DNA of 64,000 nt, taken from the NCBI GenBank assembly GCA_013368325.1, contig JAACJK010000166.1, positions 186,001 through 250,000 of the forward strand. Direction: 5' to 3'. The stretch's first letter is position 1. Every line of letters starts with the position of its first letter. This stretch comes from Ephemerocybe angulata. Its lineage: Eukaryota; Basidiomycota; Agaricomycetes; Agaricales; Psathyrellaceae. Below the pieces are notes generated by a model, which saw only the letters and a list, made by a program, of their open reading frames with translations, was not told the origin of the DNA and did no database searches. Shown here piece after piece: positions 23,900 through 35,732 of the stretch. Position numbers and translations under genes: made by a program.

Positions 23900-24965
23900 T
23901 TAAAATGCTCTAGAACCTCTCTCAGCCATATGGGATATGGTCTGGTTCTCGACCGCAAGGACTTTGTCGAGGAGGTACTTGAAGTCGAGCCCGTATGCTT
24001 CGAGTAGCTCGCGGCTCCGAACGTGCATGTCCCGGATGGCTTCGTCAACGATTTTAGGTTCGACACCTTCGGAGTAGACTACTTTTCTGAAGATTTCGCA
24101 GTACGCTTCGATTTGGTGTTTCGCCCAAGTGGTGAACACTAATAGAATGCGGGCGTCAGTCGGGCTCGGAATTCCAAAATATGGATAAATGAGTGGATGT
24201 GATGGGCGCTTACAGCTTGCAGCTTCATTCTCCTTGAAACTCGCCATGTACCAATCCGCCGTGTTCTTAATTCCAGTAAAGACCACAGCGGAAAGCTCTG
24301 CAATGTATGTGCCCTCGTGCCCTTCGAATGTAAAGTCTATTTTGTGCACGAGTTCACGTATGATGTTCGTCCGCATGTCGAGAAAGGCACTGCGGGCTGA
24401 GGCGCCGGCGCCTAGCCGGTTCAGTAAGGTGAGAGTTTGGACTACGCTTGAGGTGCGGCTTAACGGAGGTGAGAGGGTGTCGAGGAGCGATGTTTTCAGT
24501 TGTTTTTTGAGAGGAGGAAGCGCAGAGGCCAGTAGGGGCGTTGTTGCTGCCTTGACTTGTCCTAGAGGTGGTACATGTAGCGGTGAAGCACCAGACATGT
24601 CGTTGTATTGGCGCACCTTCTTCAATCAGTTCGATCGCCTTCTCCCAGTCCCTGAGCGCGATGGCGACAGTTATATCATCGGTCAGGTCCCTCGCAAACC
24701 GCGCAGAGTCGAGGTCCAAGGGCGCCTCTTCCAAAAAACCAGTGGTCGACGGCTTCTCGAGCTCATCTTCACCCAGGGCAGGGTCCGTCGATAATTCCGC
24801 ATCCTGTTCGGTAATGTTGGCACCAAGCGAAGATGGCAAAGCCTTGAAGTCAACCAATAGCTCCTTCAACCCGTCCATCTCACTTTCAAGAACGGGAATC
24901 TCCTTCGACATGCGTACGATCTCGGTGTAGTCCAGTTTCGAGCGTCCGGTGGTTGGGTTGGTCAT
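23900..24965 (-). CDS. Truncated EXO84-like paralogue lacking the PH domain (311 aa)
   Basis: Three exons (24617-24965, 24214-24561, 23900-24138) sum to 936 nt in one frame. The start MTNPTTGRSKLDYTEI leads into MSKEIPVLESEMDGLKELL, matching ISKEISVLENEMLELKELL of the neighbouring EXO84. It then jumps straight to the C-terminal exocyst helical region (ARDLTDDITVAIALRDWEKA, LNRLGAGASARSAFLDMR, VVFTGIKNTADWYMASFKEN, IFRKVVYSEGVEPKIVDEAI, YGLDFKYLLDKVLA). Missing are the first ~150 residues, the whole PH-like domain and the low-complexity tail. Both shared introns sit at the same codons as in EXO84. It is probably a partial tandem duplicate on the same strand that has since diverged. It could be a non-functional relic, a dominant competitor in the exocyst, or a specialised subunit. 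Confidence 0.75.
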
Positions 24966-25351
24966 TGTGTACCGACGGATGACAATGGGAGGATCTTTTC
25001 AAAGCTGAGGGGAGATCAGTCGATTTATTGCATTAGTTTATCGTGCCCATTTACAGCAGTTTGCGCCCTATGTTCCGCAAACTGCTGTAAAGTGTCAATG
25101 GGACCTCGCCAGTGTGACCAGCATTGTTCCGGCGTTCGGGTGATGTTAGGCAACACTGGACCCCGGATGTTGCACTGACGCCAAGGGGGGTACGGTAGGA
25201 AGAGTCGGTACTCAGTTTTGATTCGTGGAATCTGAGAGCTAAGCACCAAGGTCTGATCCAAAAAACAAGATATAATATAATCGAACAAGTGGTATCCAAT
25301 ACATCCCCAGCCAAAAAAAATATACACAATACAAAACCCCAATAACACCGT

Positions 25352-28176
25352 CTAAAACATCCCCTGCCTCTGCGGTACGACCCCCGCCGAACCAAGCCCC
25401 CTCGACCCCATCCCAGGCCTCTCAGGGCCCCCAGCACTGCTCCCCGGACGATTAAGACTCCTCGGCGGGGGCGGCACAGGCGCCGGGCTCCCCGTCCCCG
25501 TCCGACTAACAGCCCCAGGCGCCGGGCTCCCCCTCAACGACCTCGGAGGTCTATCCCCCCTATCCCTATCCCTATCCCGCTCTCTATCTCTATCGCTGCT
25601 GCTAAAGTACCCCACCACCCCACCTCCACCTCCACCTGCAGCGGAGGACCCATTCGACCCGACGGACGAATGCAGAGAGTCGTTCGTCGGGCGTCGGGTG
25701 GGCAGCGGGCTGGCGAGGCCGGCGGAGGGCGGGGGGTTGCGGTCGGCGGCGGACACGGGGGTGCGGCTCCTGTACATGGACCTGCCTGTGGGCGTCGGCG
25801 TCGGCGCTGCGAGGCTAGGATCGCCCATGTCGCGTAGTACGGCGGAACCGATGGGTGGGGGGAGGTTATTGCTGCTGCTGTTGATACTCCCCGACCCGCT
25901 GCCGCTGGCACCTGGGGAGGGGGGCGGGCCAGGCGTGCGGCGCCGGCTTATAGGTGGGGCGGAGAGTTGTGGGGGCGGGGGAGCGGTTTGGAGGTGGGTT
26001 ATGGAGGCTTTGGTCTTTATTTGTGAGGGCGGTTGTTGGAAGCTCCTGACAGCCATGACGATCTGCTTTGACTGCCGGTGTTCGTTGACGTGGAATGAGG
26101 CGTGGTCGTCGGCAGCGTTGGTTGGGGTGGGTACGAGGAGCTGGTTGAGGAGGTATTTGAAGTCGAGGCCGTATTCTTCGAGGAGCTTGCGGCTTTGGAT
26201 GTGCGTTATTTGGATCGCTTCGTCGACGACCTTGGGTTCGGCATCTTTGGAGTATACTTGTTTCCGGAAGATTTCGCAATACTTTTCGATTTGTTGTTTT
26301 GCCCATGCGATGAATGCTGTTGAGGATGTTAGTAAGGTTCTTGATATGGAATGGAGGCACGTACAACTTGCTACTTCGTTCTCCCTGAAGCTTGCTAAAT
26401 ACCAATCTGCGGTGTGCTTGATCCCAGTGAAGAACACAACGGACAGCTCCCCGATGTACGCTCCAGCATGACCTTCAAAAGGAATCTTGCGCATGAGACC
26501 ATGTATAACTTTACTCCTCATCTCAAGGAAGGTGCCCCGAGCTGCAGCACCTGCTTTCAGTCTGTTGAGGAGGGTAATGATAGTAACGACACTCGATTTG
26601 CGGTTAGATGGAAGAGCAAGGGATTCAATAAGGGAAGCTGTGAGTTGGCTTATTAGAGGTGGGAGCTTGGCGGCGAGTGGAGGCATCGTCGCCGATTTAG
26701 CTTGACCTGTAGGGTGTGAGGTTGGGTGCTAGAGGTGCGAGCAATGTCACCGACCTTCCTCGACCAAGTCAACAGCCTTCTTCCATTCTTTGAGAGCAAT
26801 GGCCACAGTGAGGTTGTCCGACCAGTCGCCGACAAACCGGGCGTCGCGTTCTGCCTTTTCTTTGGCATCATTCGCAATGGACGGGATATCTCCACCCTTC
26901 TTGGCAAGTTCGGACATCCATTCGGGCATTGGAGGTGCGGGGGAGTTCCTCTGAGGACAAGTAAGGACATGCTGGGCAACACAGAAGACGACTTACGCCT
27001 CCGCCACCTGTATTCTGCCACATGCTTTTTCGCCGCTCGTGCTCGCCTTCGCGCTCCTTCCGCTTCTTCTGTTGAAGTTCTTCAGCTACCTGTCTGAACA
27101 GAGTGAGGATCTGCTTCTTCTCATGTGTCGATTCTGTTCGGTAGACGTGGGTCTCCTTGCCATGCCGAACCTTGAATACGTTGGTCATGTCTGGTGGATA
27201 TGAGCGAGATCCATGCATAGTCTAGAAGTTGCTCACTCGCAGAATCCTTGGTATCCAGTACCAGCATCTCGTTCAACGGCCAGCATTTCTCCGCCACCAG
27301 TTTGCCTTCATTCACCGTTGACCCTGAGCCATCGGGTGCTGCGCCTCCTGCGTTCCGTCTCCGCCGCTTGGCAACCAACACGGCATCGTCGAGGACGACG
27401 AACTTGACCTTGTGAATGATTCTGTAGGTCGCTGCATTGAGGCTGAGGACGTTCTCGAACTCTCCGACGACATGGCGGCCTGGTGTGGTGGGGACAAACT
27501 TGGCGGCGCCTTCGATGGTCGAGTGCAGCGTCTGCATCTGGTTGAAGTAGAGGATGCGAAGATCGGCCACCGAGGAGCGTTTGTACGTGGAGAGAGTGGC
27601 GGAGGTAAGAGAGGTCGGGTCGGGGATGTTGAGCATGGACGGCATGCCCTTGTAGTCGGAGAGCAGCTCCTTGAGTTCAAGCATCTCGTTCTCGAGCACG
27701 GATATTTCCTTCGAGATGAGCACAAACTCGGCGTAGTTCTTGAACACACTGCGCTGGAGCTCTGCAGCAGTGTCGTTCTTCGCGTTGTGCAGGGCCGACT
27801 GGAGCGATCTGAGCTCTGCTTCCGTCGAGTTTGCGAGCTTGGTCTTGAGGAATGCGTCTGGATCAAAGTCCTCTGCACTGAGGGTCTTCTTGTCCTCGGC
27901 TGCTACTTTGGCGTCGTCGCGCAGTATGGAGCGGTCTTCGCCGTATACGGCTTCGCCCCTGGTCTCTGGGTACGCCCCCATGAGACTGGGCATTGCTGGG
28001 ATCCCCTGGGCATCGAGTGGACTGGAGATCTCGGCATAGCGCATGGACATGCGCTTCTTGATCTTGTCATCGACGCGGGTGGTCTTTGGACGGGGGGTGG
28101 CCTTTGCGAGCTTGGAGGGCGCCTTCTGCAGGGCGCGGCGGGGCGCCTGCGACGGGCGCGAGCGGAGAGAGTCCAT
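25352..28176 (-). CDS. EXO84: Exocyst complex subunit EXO84
   Basis: Subunit of the exocyst that tethers secretory vesicles at growth sites. Five exons give about 875 aa. Exon 1 (28176 to ~27236) has a basic N-terminus, FDPDAFLKTKLANSTEAELR (the Vps51/Exo84 coiled-coil start) and ISKEISVLENEMLELKELL. The PH-like domain follows (GRHVVGEFENVLSLNAATY, VKFVVLDDAVLVAKRR, FKVRHGKETHVYRTES). The C-terminal helical domain begins at WSDNLTVAIALKEWKKAVDLVEEG and ends at YGLDFKYLLNQLLV. The last ~220 residues are disordered, with a stretch of alternating Arg/Asp/Glu (~25,555-25,600) and Pro/Gly/Ser runs, ending QRQGMF. It is divergent from SKT5 with only 112 bp between the two ATGs, and a truncated relative lies downstream. 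The region 24966-25351 holds its 3' end and no gene. Confidence 0.92.
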
Positions 28177-28288
28177 GGGTTGCAGGGCCCGCCATCTCCG
28201 CCGCTAAGCCCGTATTTGGCAGTGCTTGGCTCCGGCGTCCCCAGGCGAGCGATTCTTGGCGTCAGCCATTATCTCCCTCTCCCTCCTC
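28177..28288. promoter_or_regulatory. Short divergent promoter EXO84 / SKT5
   Basis: Only 112 bp separate the two start codons. The part next to SKT5 is a pyrimidine tract (TCTCCCTCTCCCTCCTC) common in fungal core promoters. The same tract ends in ATGCAG, so it could alternatively be an intron acceptor of an unseen SKT5 first exon. Confidence 0.5.
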
Positions 28289-29940
28289 ATGCAGGCCGAC
28301 CTCGACTTCCGCCCTGCCCGCGAGCTGCCGCCGCCGCCGCCGCACTCGCGCGCCTACGACGTCGACGGCGACCTCTACGACGATGCCTCGCCCGTCCAGG
28401 AGGACGACAACGACGACTTCTTCGCAGGAGCCGCCCCAAACCCCAGCCACAACGGCTTCAACTCCGTGTACAATCCCGCACTCGCCCCCCCAGAGTCCAG
28501 CTCGCTCTATCGCGGCGACGCAGGGTCCGTCGCCACCCAGAGCATGCGCGCACCGTCACCCCCGCCAGGCCCCATCCTCGATCACTCCCATCTCCGTCCC
28601 GGAAACCAGGCCTCTCTCCTCTCCCACGAACGCACCCTCGAGCTCTACCGCGCAAATGCAAAGAAGACGCAGGATCCAGATCTGCAGTTCGAGTTCGCCG
28701 TGTTCATGATCGACGCCTCAAAGTCCCTCCCAATACCCAGACTTACGGCCGCGAACGTCATGGAGGTCGAGCGCGCCCAGGAGAAGCGCGAGGACCTCGT
28801 CAAGGAGGCTACGTCATTGCTCAAGCGGCTCGCAGACCGTGGCCACGCCCCGAGCCAGTATTTCCTCGCAGACTGCTACGCGAACGGCATCGGCACCATG
28901 AAGAACAAGCAGGATTTCGACAGGGCCTACCCCATGTTCGTTCTCGCCGCCAAGCACGGCCACCCAGATGCTGCGTACCGCGCCGGCACCTGTTGCGAGA
29001 ACGGCTGGGGGTGCAGGCGCGAGTCGCCAAAAGCTCTCGGCTTCTATCGAAAAGCGGCGGCGGCGCTCCATCCAGGCGCTATGTACCGGCTAGGCATTGC
29101 TGAACTCAACGGAGAGCTCGGGTGCTCCAAGAGTCCGAAAGAGGGCGTCAAGTGGCTTAAACGAAGTGCAGAGCATGCCACAGCAGAGTTCCCCCATGCC
29201 CTCCATGAACTTGCGCTTCTCCACGAACGCGGCATCGACAACGTGCTGTTCGTCGACTACGAATACGCTATTGAGTTGCTTGCTCAAGCTGCCGAGCTTG
29301 GGTACTCGCCCAGTGCATACAAACTCGGCGAATGCTACGAGTATGGCCGATTAGGCTGTCCTCAGGATCCGGCACTCTCGATTCACTACTATGTATGTTG
29401 CTCCCTTGGTGGTGGCTGAATCCTCGGTATTAACTTGTGCCTTGCAGAATATCGCTGCACAGCAAAATCACCGCGACGCATGCTTCGCCTTGACAGCCTG
29501 GTACCTTGTTGGGTCACCGGGCGTCCTGCCCCAGTCAGACACAGAGGCCTTCTTGTGGGCACAGAAAGCAGCGGATCTTGGCCTCGTGAAGGCCATGTAC
29601 GCCGTGGGTTACTTCTTAGAAGTTGGGATCGGGACAACCCCTAATATGACCGAGTGAGTCGGACCCTCCACGCCGCCTTGATGCTTGCTCTCTGCATTCA
29701 TGATAGCATTCTGATATGCCCGTGCCTTGCTTTCGGCTAACTGTGTTCTACCCGCCCTGTAGATCCATTGTGTACTACAAGAAGGCAGCAGACCAGGGCG
29801 ATAAACGTGCCGCACAGAGGCTGAAGAGCTCGCAGACGCACCCTGTCCATCAGCCTGGCGGTGCGAATGCTGTGCTCCTCCGTGGCGAAAACGAGGGCGG
29901 GGGCAAAGACGGCAAAGACAAGGACTGTGTTATCATGTAG
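28289..29940 (+). CDS. SKT5: Chitin synthase activator of the SKT5/CHS4 family, Sel1 repeats, CaaX end
   Basis: Activates and localises chitin synthase at bud necks, septa or tips in studied fungi. Exons: 28289-29392, 29448-29653, 29763-29940. The first ATG is at 28289 (MQADLDFRPARELPPPPP). A disordered acidic N-terminus of ~150 aa precedes a chain of Sel1 repeats: LADRGHAPSQYFLADCYANG, AAKHGHPDAAYRAGTCCENG, AALHPGAMYRLGIAELNG, AAELGYSPSAYKLGECYEYG, AADLGLVKAMYAVGYFLEVG and AADQGDKRAAQRL. The last four residues are CVIM, a farnesylation CaaX box, as in yeast Chs4. It is divergent from EXO84, fitting a shared role in polarised delivery of chitin synthase. The start is uncertain because an upstream exon cannot be excluded. 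Confidence 0.92.
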
Positions 29941-30829
29941 GCTTGTCCCGCTCTCGCCCTCTCACAACGGATAGAAATCAACCGCCTCTGGGATTTCGAC
30001 GGATATATAGAGATTGTTAACGTCTCATGGACTGCTGTTACTGCATATGTGGACGCTTTTTACGGCCTTCGGAAGGGCTTCTGCCTTCTTCCCTTCCATC
30101 ACTTTCCTTTTTATTCGACATATCAACCAACCATCTCTGCATGTTGCTTTCAGCACTCAACCTCTTCCCGACCACATTATTATCATTGGGGTTTTGGCAC
30201 TAGTATCCAAGGACTCTCGTTTTATATGTATAATTCCAAGTTGTTGTGCCCTTCTTATCATCTTAATCCACACTCGTATACCCCCCTTCCTTCCTCCTCT
30301 CCCTCACACAACTTCTTTATGTTGGCACGGCACCCAACCCATCTCCTTCCCTAGCCTCCATCAGCTATCATGCCTGCCGACTGTTATTATACTCGTACCA
30401 CTTCCTTCTCTTTATTTACCTTACTGTACCTTAGCCTATCCACCAGCAACACGTCATGATAAACGCACCAAAAGACAGACAGCATTATGTTAATGTTATC
30501 TTAATCATGTCTTCCTTCACAGCAAATGGCCGACACAAGGCGTGTCGGCCAACACCAGCCGCCATTATAGGCGAGTAGTGGCAAGTGCAACCAACATTAG
30601 TGTTACAGTAGCATACAGCAGAATTGGAGCTAGAGCGCTAAACGAGTACCGAAAACATCTGGTAATAGACAGTTTGTAGATTTTACAGCTATATTCACAC
30701 TTACACGGCCTATAATACATTCCGCCTGGCCTCACCATGCGTACCGATTCCTATACAGCCTGTCTGCTCGACAGGTTACCTTGCCGCACAAACAAGAATA
30801 CCCCTCTCGCAGCCCGAACTGGCAGCACA
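29941..30829. other. Convergent 3' region, no gene; perfect hairpin at 30527-30551
   Basis: Between the ends of SKT5 and EXO5. It is rich in C/T (30100-30420) and has no splice-consistent frame. A perfect 10-bp stem TGGCCGACAC / GTGTCGGCCA with a 5-nt loop lies at 30527-30536 and 30542-30551. Confidence 0.6.
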
Positions 30830-33236
30830 CTACACCGACACCTTTCTCTGCTCCGACAAAAGCTCAAGCGCCTTCTCCTCCCTCCACTCGCACCCATTCC
30901 GATACTCGCACGTATTACACCGCCTGGACAGTTCAACAGGCACCCCGACAGGTTGGCGCTCGCCCCTCCAGAACTCGAACACAGAGTCGATGTGCGCCTG
31001 CAACATGGGCCCGTCGTACACGAGCTCTTTGCGGCCGATGATTTTGTAGCCGTGGATGTCGATTTCTTCCGGTGGGGGCGGTGGGAGTGGTTCTGGGGCG
31101 TCTGTGTCTGCGGGGGCGGGGAGAGGCGCAGCTTCGGGTTCGGTGGTTGTGCTTGTGATTAATGCTGGTGCTGGGGTTACCATTTCAATGTCCGGGTCTT
31201 GAAGCTCCTTGGTATCGCTTGTGGGTGCGAGAGGATGGGGAGAAAGAGACTGGTATAGAGCGTTCTTCAACTCGACATCGATGCCTGCATCGGCGTCCAC
31301 GTCCATTCCCATGTGCCCGTTCACTTCTTTAGCAGACGATCCCTCCGCTGCATTCGAAGACAGATCCAGGAGACTATTGCGAATCGCAATCGCAACCTCC
31401 CTCGCCTCCTTGCTCAGTCCGCCGCCATCCACAGTCTCGTGGAGCATCTTCTCTCTCGCTCGCAGTCTTGAAGCGTTCCACAGCGCCAGCCCCGACGGCG
31501 CAGATGCCCTACCCTTTCCTTTCCCCTTCATACTTTCAGGCTGGAGCCTATACACAAGGCTCATGCTTTCATCGACGCCCCGCACACCCCTCTTCTCTGC
31601 TTCCCTCACCACACGTTCCCAATTACATACCAACCCGTCGAGGTTTGTAGTCTTGAACCCTTCATTATGCTCGAGCAGCCCTGCCTGCACGAGAAACAGG
31701 GTAGAAAACTCGGCTTGTGGGTCAACACCCAGCTGGTCCCACAGCGCGGGGAAGTCAAACGGTTCGGTGGTGGATGTCAGCGCGGAAAGGAGGCGGCGGT
31801 AGAGCATAACTTGGAGCTGGGGCCCGCGGGTATCGGCTTCTGGGGGCATGGTATCGGTTACGCGTGTTTTGGTGTCGCTGACGCGTAGGGTATATCGGGG
31901 AGAGGTCGGCGTTGTTGATATGCCATTTAAACTTCGGGTGGGAGAAGAAGAAGCGGCTCGGTGGTTAACCTTTGCTGGCTTTTTGGGGCTGGGGGGGAAG
32001 AAGTCTTCTATTTCTCGCTGGTTGGGGGGTGGGGTTCGTTTGGCGCGCTTGGGGGACTTGCGCGGGGTTGTGTGAGACAGTCGGCGCTTGCCTGGTGACT
32101 CGGCGGGGAGCTCGACTTTTAGTATCTCGTCCTGGATAGAACTATTAAAACGAGTGAGAAGGAAAGGCAGAAATAGGCCACGCACGATTATCCCAATGAT
32201 TATTGCACCATTCGTCATGCCAAAAACTGGCATCTCGCGCTGCGAGGATCTTAGCATGGAAGTGGGTCGTGTAGGCGAAGGCACTCACCGTCAGGCCTTC
32301 CTCTATCAAGATATTGAAGCATGCAATCATGTTCAATAGCCTGAGGGAGCTCAGTATCTCGAAGGTCACAGAGAGTGCACAACACGCACCGTAGACCCCA
32401 TCGTTCCTCGTCCGACCTTGTCTCAATCCTGATTTCCTCACCGCGTATTTCACGCTCCAGTTCCTTGTGAACGGCCTGGGGAACGTCAGAGACACGTTCA
32501 TTCTCGCTGGAAGCCTACACACCTGCCCTTGCTTCGTCCGGACGTCATTCTTCGCCGCGACCTTGACCTCCACCGTGATCTCCTTCCCAGTGCTAGTCTT
32601 GAACGACTTTGGTCGCTGGTTTACTGGACGCGATCGCCGTTGGCGCAAGCCGTAGTCGTATTGGACTTCGCACCTAGGGCTGCATTAGCTGGATTCATAT
32701 TCGAAACTAAGATGGTACTCGTACCATGTTGGGGCTACCAGGTCAGATACAGATAGTACACCAGACGGCCTGAACTTTTCCATCAGGCTCCTGTCCTCCC
32801 ATGCCTTCTTCTTCCCCTTATTCTGCGGCCGTTTGACTGGTAAAGGTATGGTAGTAGCTGGTGCGGGTATGGGTGCCTCAGCATGAGGAGCTTCAACAAC
32901 ACTAGGAAGCACTTCAATCGCAAGCTGTAATGGGGATGCTGGCGGAGGATGTGGGGTAACAGCCGCAGAATCCACGTTCAACTGAACCTTGACCGCGTTA
33001 TCGATGGCTAGAAGGTCCTCTTCAGTGAGAGCATTGAGGTCTAATGATGTATCAAACGCAAACGATTCGTTGGCGGCGGCAGGGTGCGTTTCGTCGTCGT
33101 CGTCGTCGTCGATGACTTCTTCTTGCTGCTGGACAAAATGGCATGCGATGCGCGTATCGATTTGAGCAAAGTCCTCTGAGGTGAATTCCGCAAAGTCGAA
33201 AGCGCCATAGCCGTCCGACTCTGTGTCAGAAGCCAT
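30830..33236 (-). CDS. EXO5: Exonuclease V (EXO5/DEM1 family), mitochondrial or nuclear ssDNA exonuclease
   Basis: A PD-(D/E)XK, RecB-like single-strand exonuclease with an Fe-S cluster; the yeast member is mitochondrial. The start is MASDTESDGYGAF at 33236, with a ~150-residue acidic/proline-rich lead. The domain begins GVLSVSDLVAPTW|CEVQYDYGLRQRR (first cluster Cys), then TSTGKEITVEVK. Nuclease motifs include GMTNGAIIIGI|IDEILKVELP (metal Asp) and LQVMLYRRLLSAL. The last three cluster cysteines are CNTCEYRNGCEW near the end, and the stop is at 30830. Introns of ~50 bp split the N-terminal half. Long acidic and Ser/Pro inserts in the middle (Arg/Lys-rich near 32000, then the PPPPPPEE run at ~31060) make it longer than animal EXO5. 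Confidence 0.88.
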
Positions 33237-33827
33237 CGGGCGGGGGTCGACGATGCAATGGCGGCGGCTCGCGTGGTTGCAGGTTGACTTGAGGTTTAAC
33301 GCCTTCCCAATGAGGAAGTTCCTAAATCGGTCGCGGCTCGGATCGGCATCAGTACTCGGACGGCGGCCAGCCACCGGCCACTTTACACTTCAATTCTGCA
33401 CCTCCATGATCATCGACGCCCTTCTCTCTGTTGCTTGGGTGCGAACTGGCCTCACCATGTTTCGCTGCAGTCCAACTGGCTACCTGTACTTCTCCATGGA
33501 TGTACCCTGATTCTGTTGCGGCCTTGGTCAAGTCCCTGTTCTGATGGGGCAACATCCGCGTCGCGTATCGATATCTGTGGTGCTAAAGTTTTGCCCGTTC
33601 CATGAGGTTCCATGCCCGGAACCCTAGAAAATATCTTGGGTTGGCGTCATACGAGGTCATAACCAATCTCTAGGCCTTTCTCAGCGTTTCTCTCCCTTTT
33701 ACCTTCCAAATTTCCTCCCTTGGTCCCCCATCATCGATTGATTCCTCCCTCACCCTCTCTAAGGCTCAGTCTTCGAAAGAATACTCGCCGCTCACATTCT
33801 TTTATCGCCTATAATTGAGAAGATACA
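33237..33827. promoter_or_regulatory. Divergent region EXO5 / CPL1-like gene
   Basis: No gene seen. A CT-rich stretch (33676-33765), which is the usual core promoter feature in such fungi, ends ~60 bp before the secreted-protein start. Confidence 0.4.
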
Positions 33828-34811
33828 ATGCACGGTTATTCTCTGATTAAATTTGTGCTCCTTGCCTTCGCGTTGGGTGCTGCCGCCTCCCCTTCTTCGA
33901 GGTTAGTCGCCCCCGAGGCATCGGCCACGGTACGTGCCCAATAATCCGCAATTGTCTCTGTACTTTACTAAATATTACTAGCCTACACTCATCCGCCGTA
34001 ATGGAGGTGAGGGTAACGGAGGAGGCAGGAACGACGGCAACCCCTCTGCCCCTGGATCAAATGGCGGGCAGAACGGCCACTGGCAGCAGCCCGGACAGAC
34101 CCCCAGCAAGACGGACAACAAGTCAACTGGAAGCCAGAACTCCGATAACACCAAAAAAACGGGAAATGGCAACAAGAACGTTGGGGGAGGCGACCACGCG
34201 TCGAACTCTCAGACCGGTGGTAAGGATACCGGCAAGGAGAGCGGCAAGGGTAGCACCAGCACTGGTGGCAAGGAAGGAGGCAAGGCTGCCGAGAATTGGG
34301 ATGTCGGTTCTACCACAACCCAGCCATCGAACCCTCAACCTTCTGCCCGCCTTCACACTCGCAGGGTTGTGAAGAAGAGAGATCCTAGTGAGTAACTGCT
34401 GATAGCGATCTAAGAGTTTTGCCTGACGAAAATGAGCAGAGGACATGTCGGGGATCGAACTCGCCCAGCACGTCTGCCCCAAGGACTTCTTCGGCTGCCC
34501 TATCGCTGAACCCGGGTCCCTCACCGCCCTGCCCGCTAACCTCGATCGCTTGCTTAACGAAGGCTTCGAGTGTTTCGACTTGAAAGTTGACCTGAGGGCA
34601 TGCGGTGGATGTGCCGCCCTCAACAAAGTGTGAGAGACTCTCGTAGTTTGTTATCAATGAAACCCTTAGCTCACACATTGCTTACAGACACGATTGCACC
34701 ACCATTCCTGGTGCTAAGGGTATTTCCTGCGAGGAAGGCACTTGCATGGTGCAGAGCTGCACGGACGGTTATACCTTGGACACCGAGTCCAACACTTGCG
34801 TGCGCATGTAA
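33828..34811 (+). CDS. Secreted CPL1-like cysteine-rich protein
   Basis: Four exons. A clear signal peptide, MHGYSLIKFVLLAFALGAAA, is followed by a long Gly/Ser/Asn/Lys-rich linker (~100 aa) with VVKKRDP, a likely Kex2 site. The C-terminal domain reads CPKDFFGCPI...FECFDLKVDLRACGGC...HDCTTIPGAKGISC, then GTCMVQSCTDGYTLD and TCVRM. This cysteine spacing is that of the CPL1-like domain, named after a secreted protein of Cryptococcus and widespread in basidiomycetes. The joins K|DM and V|H are fixed by phase. A secreted or wall-associated role is inferred. Confidence 0.85.
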
Positions 34812-35732
34812 CTGATATTGTCCTTCCGTTCCTCCCACTATCTGCGGACATTATATAGATTTCTAGACTAATACTCCAACGTTCCTTTACTGATACACTG
34901 ATAGACTATACTACTACAACGGACACCAATTGAACATATGGTCTCGCTGGGACCAGAGCACTCGAACGACTTAGCGTGGGCCTCGTCCCATCATCGTCAA
35001 GTCGATTGTGTCATCCGGGCTTATCGGTTGCGGTGATTCCGACGCGCGCAAACCAGTCATGGTACGATCGTGAAGTGGATACGTTTCCAGCTTCCTTTCT
35101 CGAGGTAGGTGGGTGTTTCCGAAGTTTTTGGCACACACTTCGCGCAGCCCTTCCTCTTCATGTCATAATCACTCTCCTCGTTGGACAAGGGTGCAAAGTT
35201 TCCTGCCCTACACATGACGTACGACTGCCACTCGGCTGCCACACGTTTTTCCAATTAGCCGAGCCGAGGCGCGCAGAACTCATTTCTGGTGGCGTTTGAG
35301 GCATTAGACCCGCTCCTTGGCGCAGTGGACAAACCGCGGCCGCGCAAGCATACCGGCATTTGAAGGACCAGCTTTGTCTCTGGATACCTTGCGGCCGATG
35401 CCATACAAGCTTTGTGCTGAAGAGAGGCCGGAGCCGGTGTATTGACGGAATGGGGCAAGTGATGAAGCTTACGCGAATATTGAAATGTCAAAAGTGGTCC
35501 CATCCGGGGGATATAGAGCCATGGCCTGTCGAATGTTTATTTTCCCTCCTCCATGGCCTCACTCTTCCCTATGAAACGATTATCTTTGTGATTTTCGGTA
35601 CCATCATCTGCTATATAGCTGCCTATGTTTTCTTACCCGTCCTCTTCCTACAGACCCCCCAGGGACCGTCATCCGCCGTCTGCCACATTGGCCCACCACT
35701 GTCCCTGAGAGGGCTGACCGCGCTCCTACAGC
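34812..35732. other. Intergenic, no supported gene
   Basis: Two plus-strand frames (34976-35299 and 35360-35872) lack family features and cross unlikely composition. The part from ~35530 is probably leader of the next gene and contains a 27-codon upstream frame beginning at ~35625. Confidence 0.4.

Noticed and set aside
24625..24965. Reading the EXO84-like copy as part of the EXO84 transcript
   Set aside because: It lies beyond the EXO84 stop (25352) and repeats domains already present; it has its own ATG and splice-consistent frame.
25698..26471. 257-codon plus-strand frame
   Set aside because: Antisense shadow of the EXO84 C-terminal exon and tail; no family similarity.
28226..28288. N-terminal extension of SKT5 (TTG start)
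   Set aside because: No ATG; the first ATG of the frame is 28289.
27412..29103. 563-codon plus-strand frame across EXO84 and SKT5
   Set aside because: Antisense to EXO84 and then out of frame in SKT5; arginine/proline-rich composition typical of a shadow of GC-rich coding DNA.
30014..30493. 159-codon frame with hydrophobic runs
   Set aside because: Codes mostly from a C/T-rich 3' region; no splice or family support.
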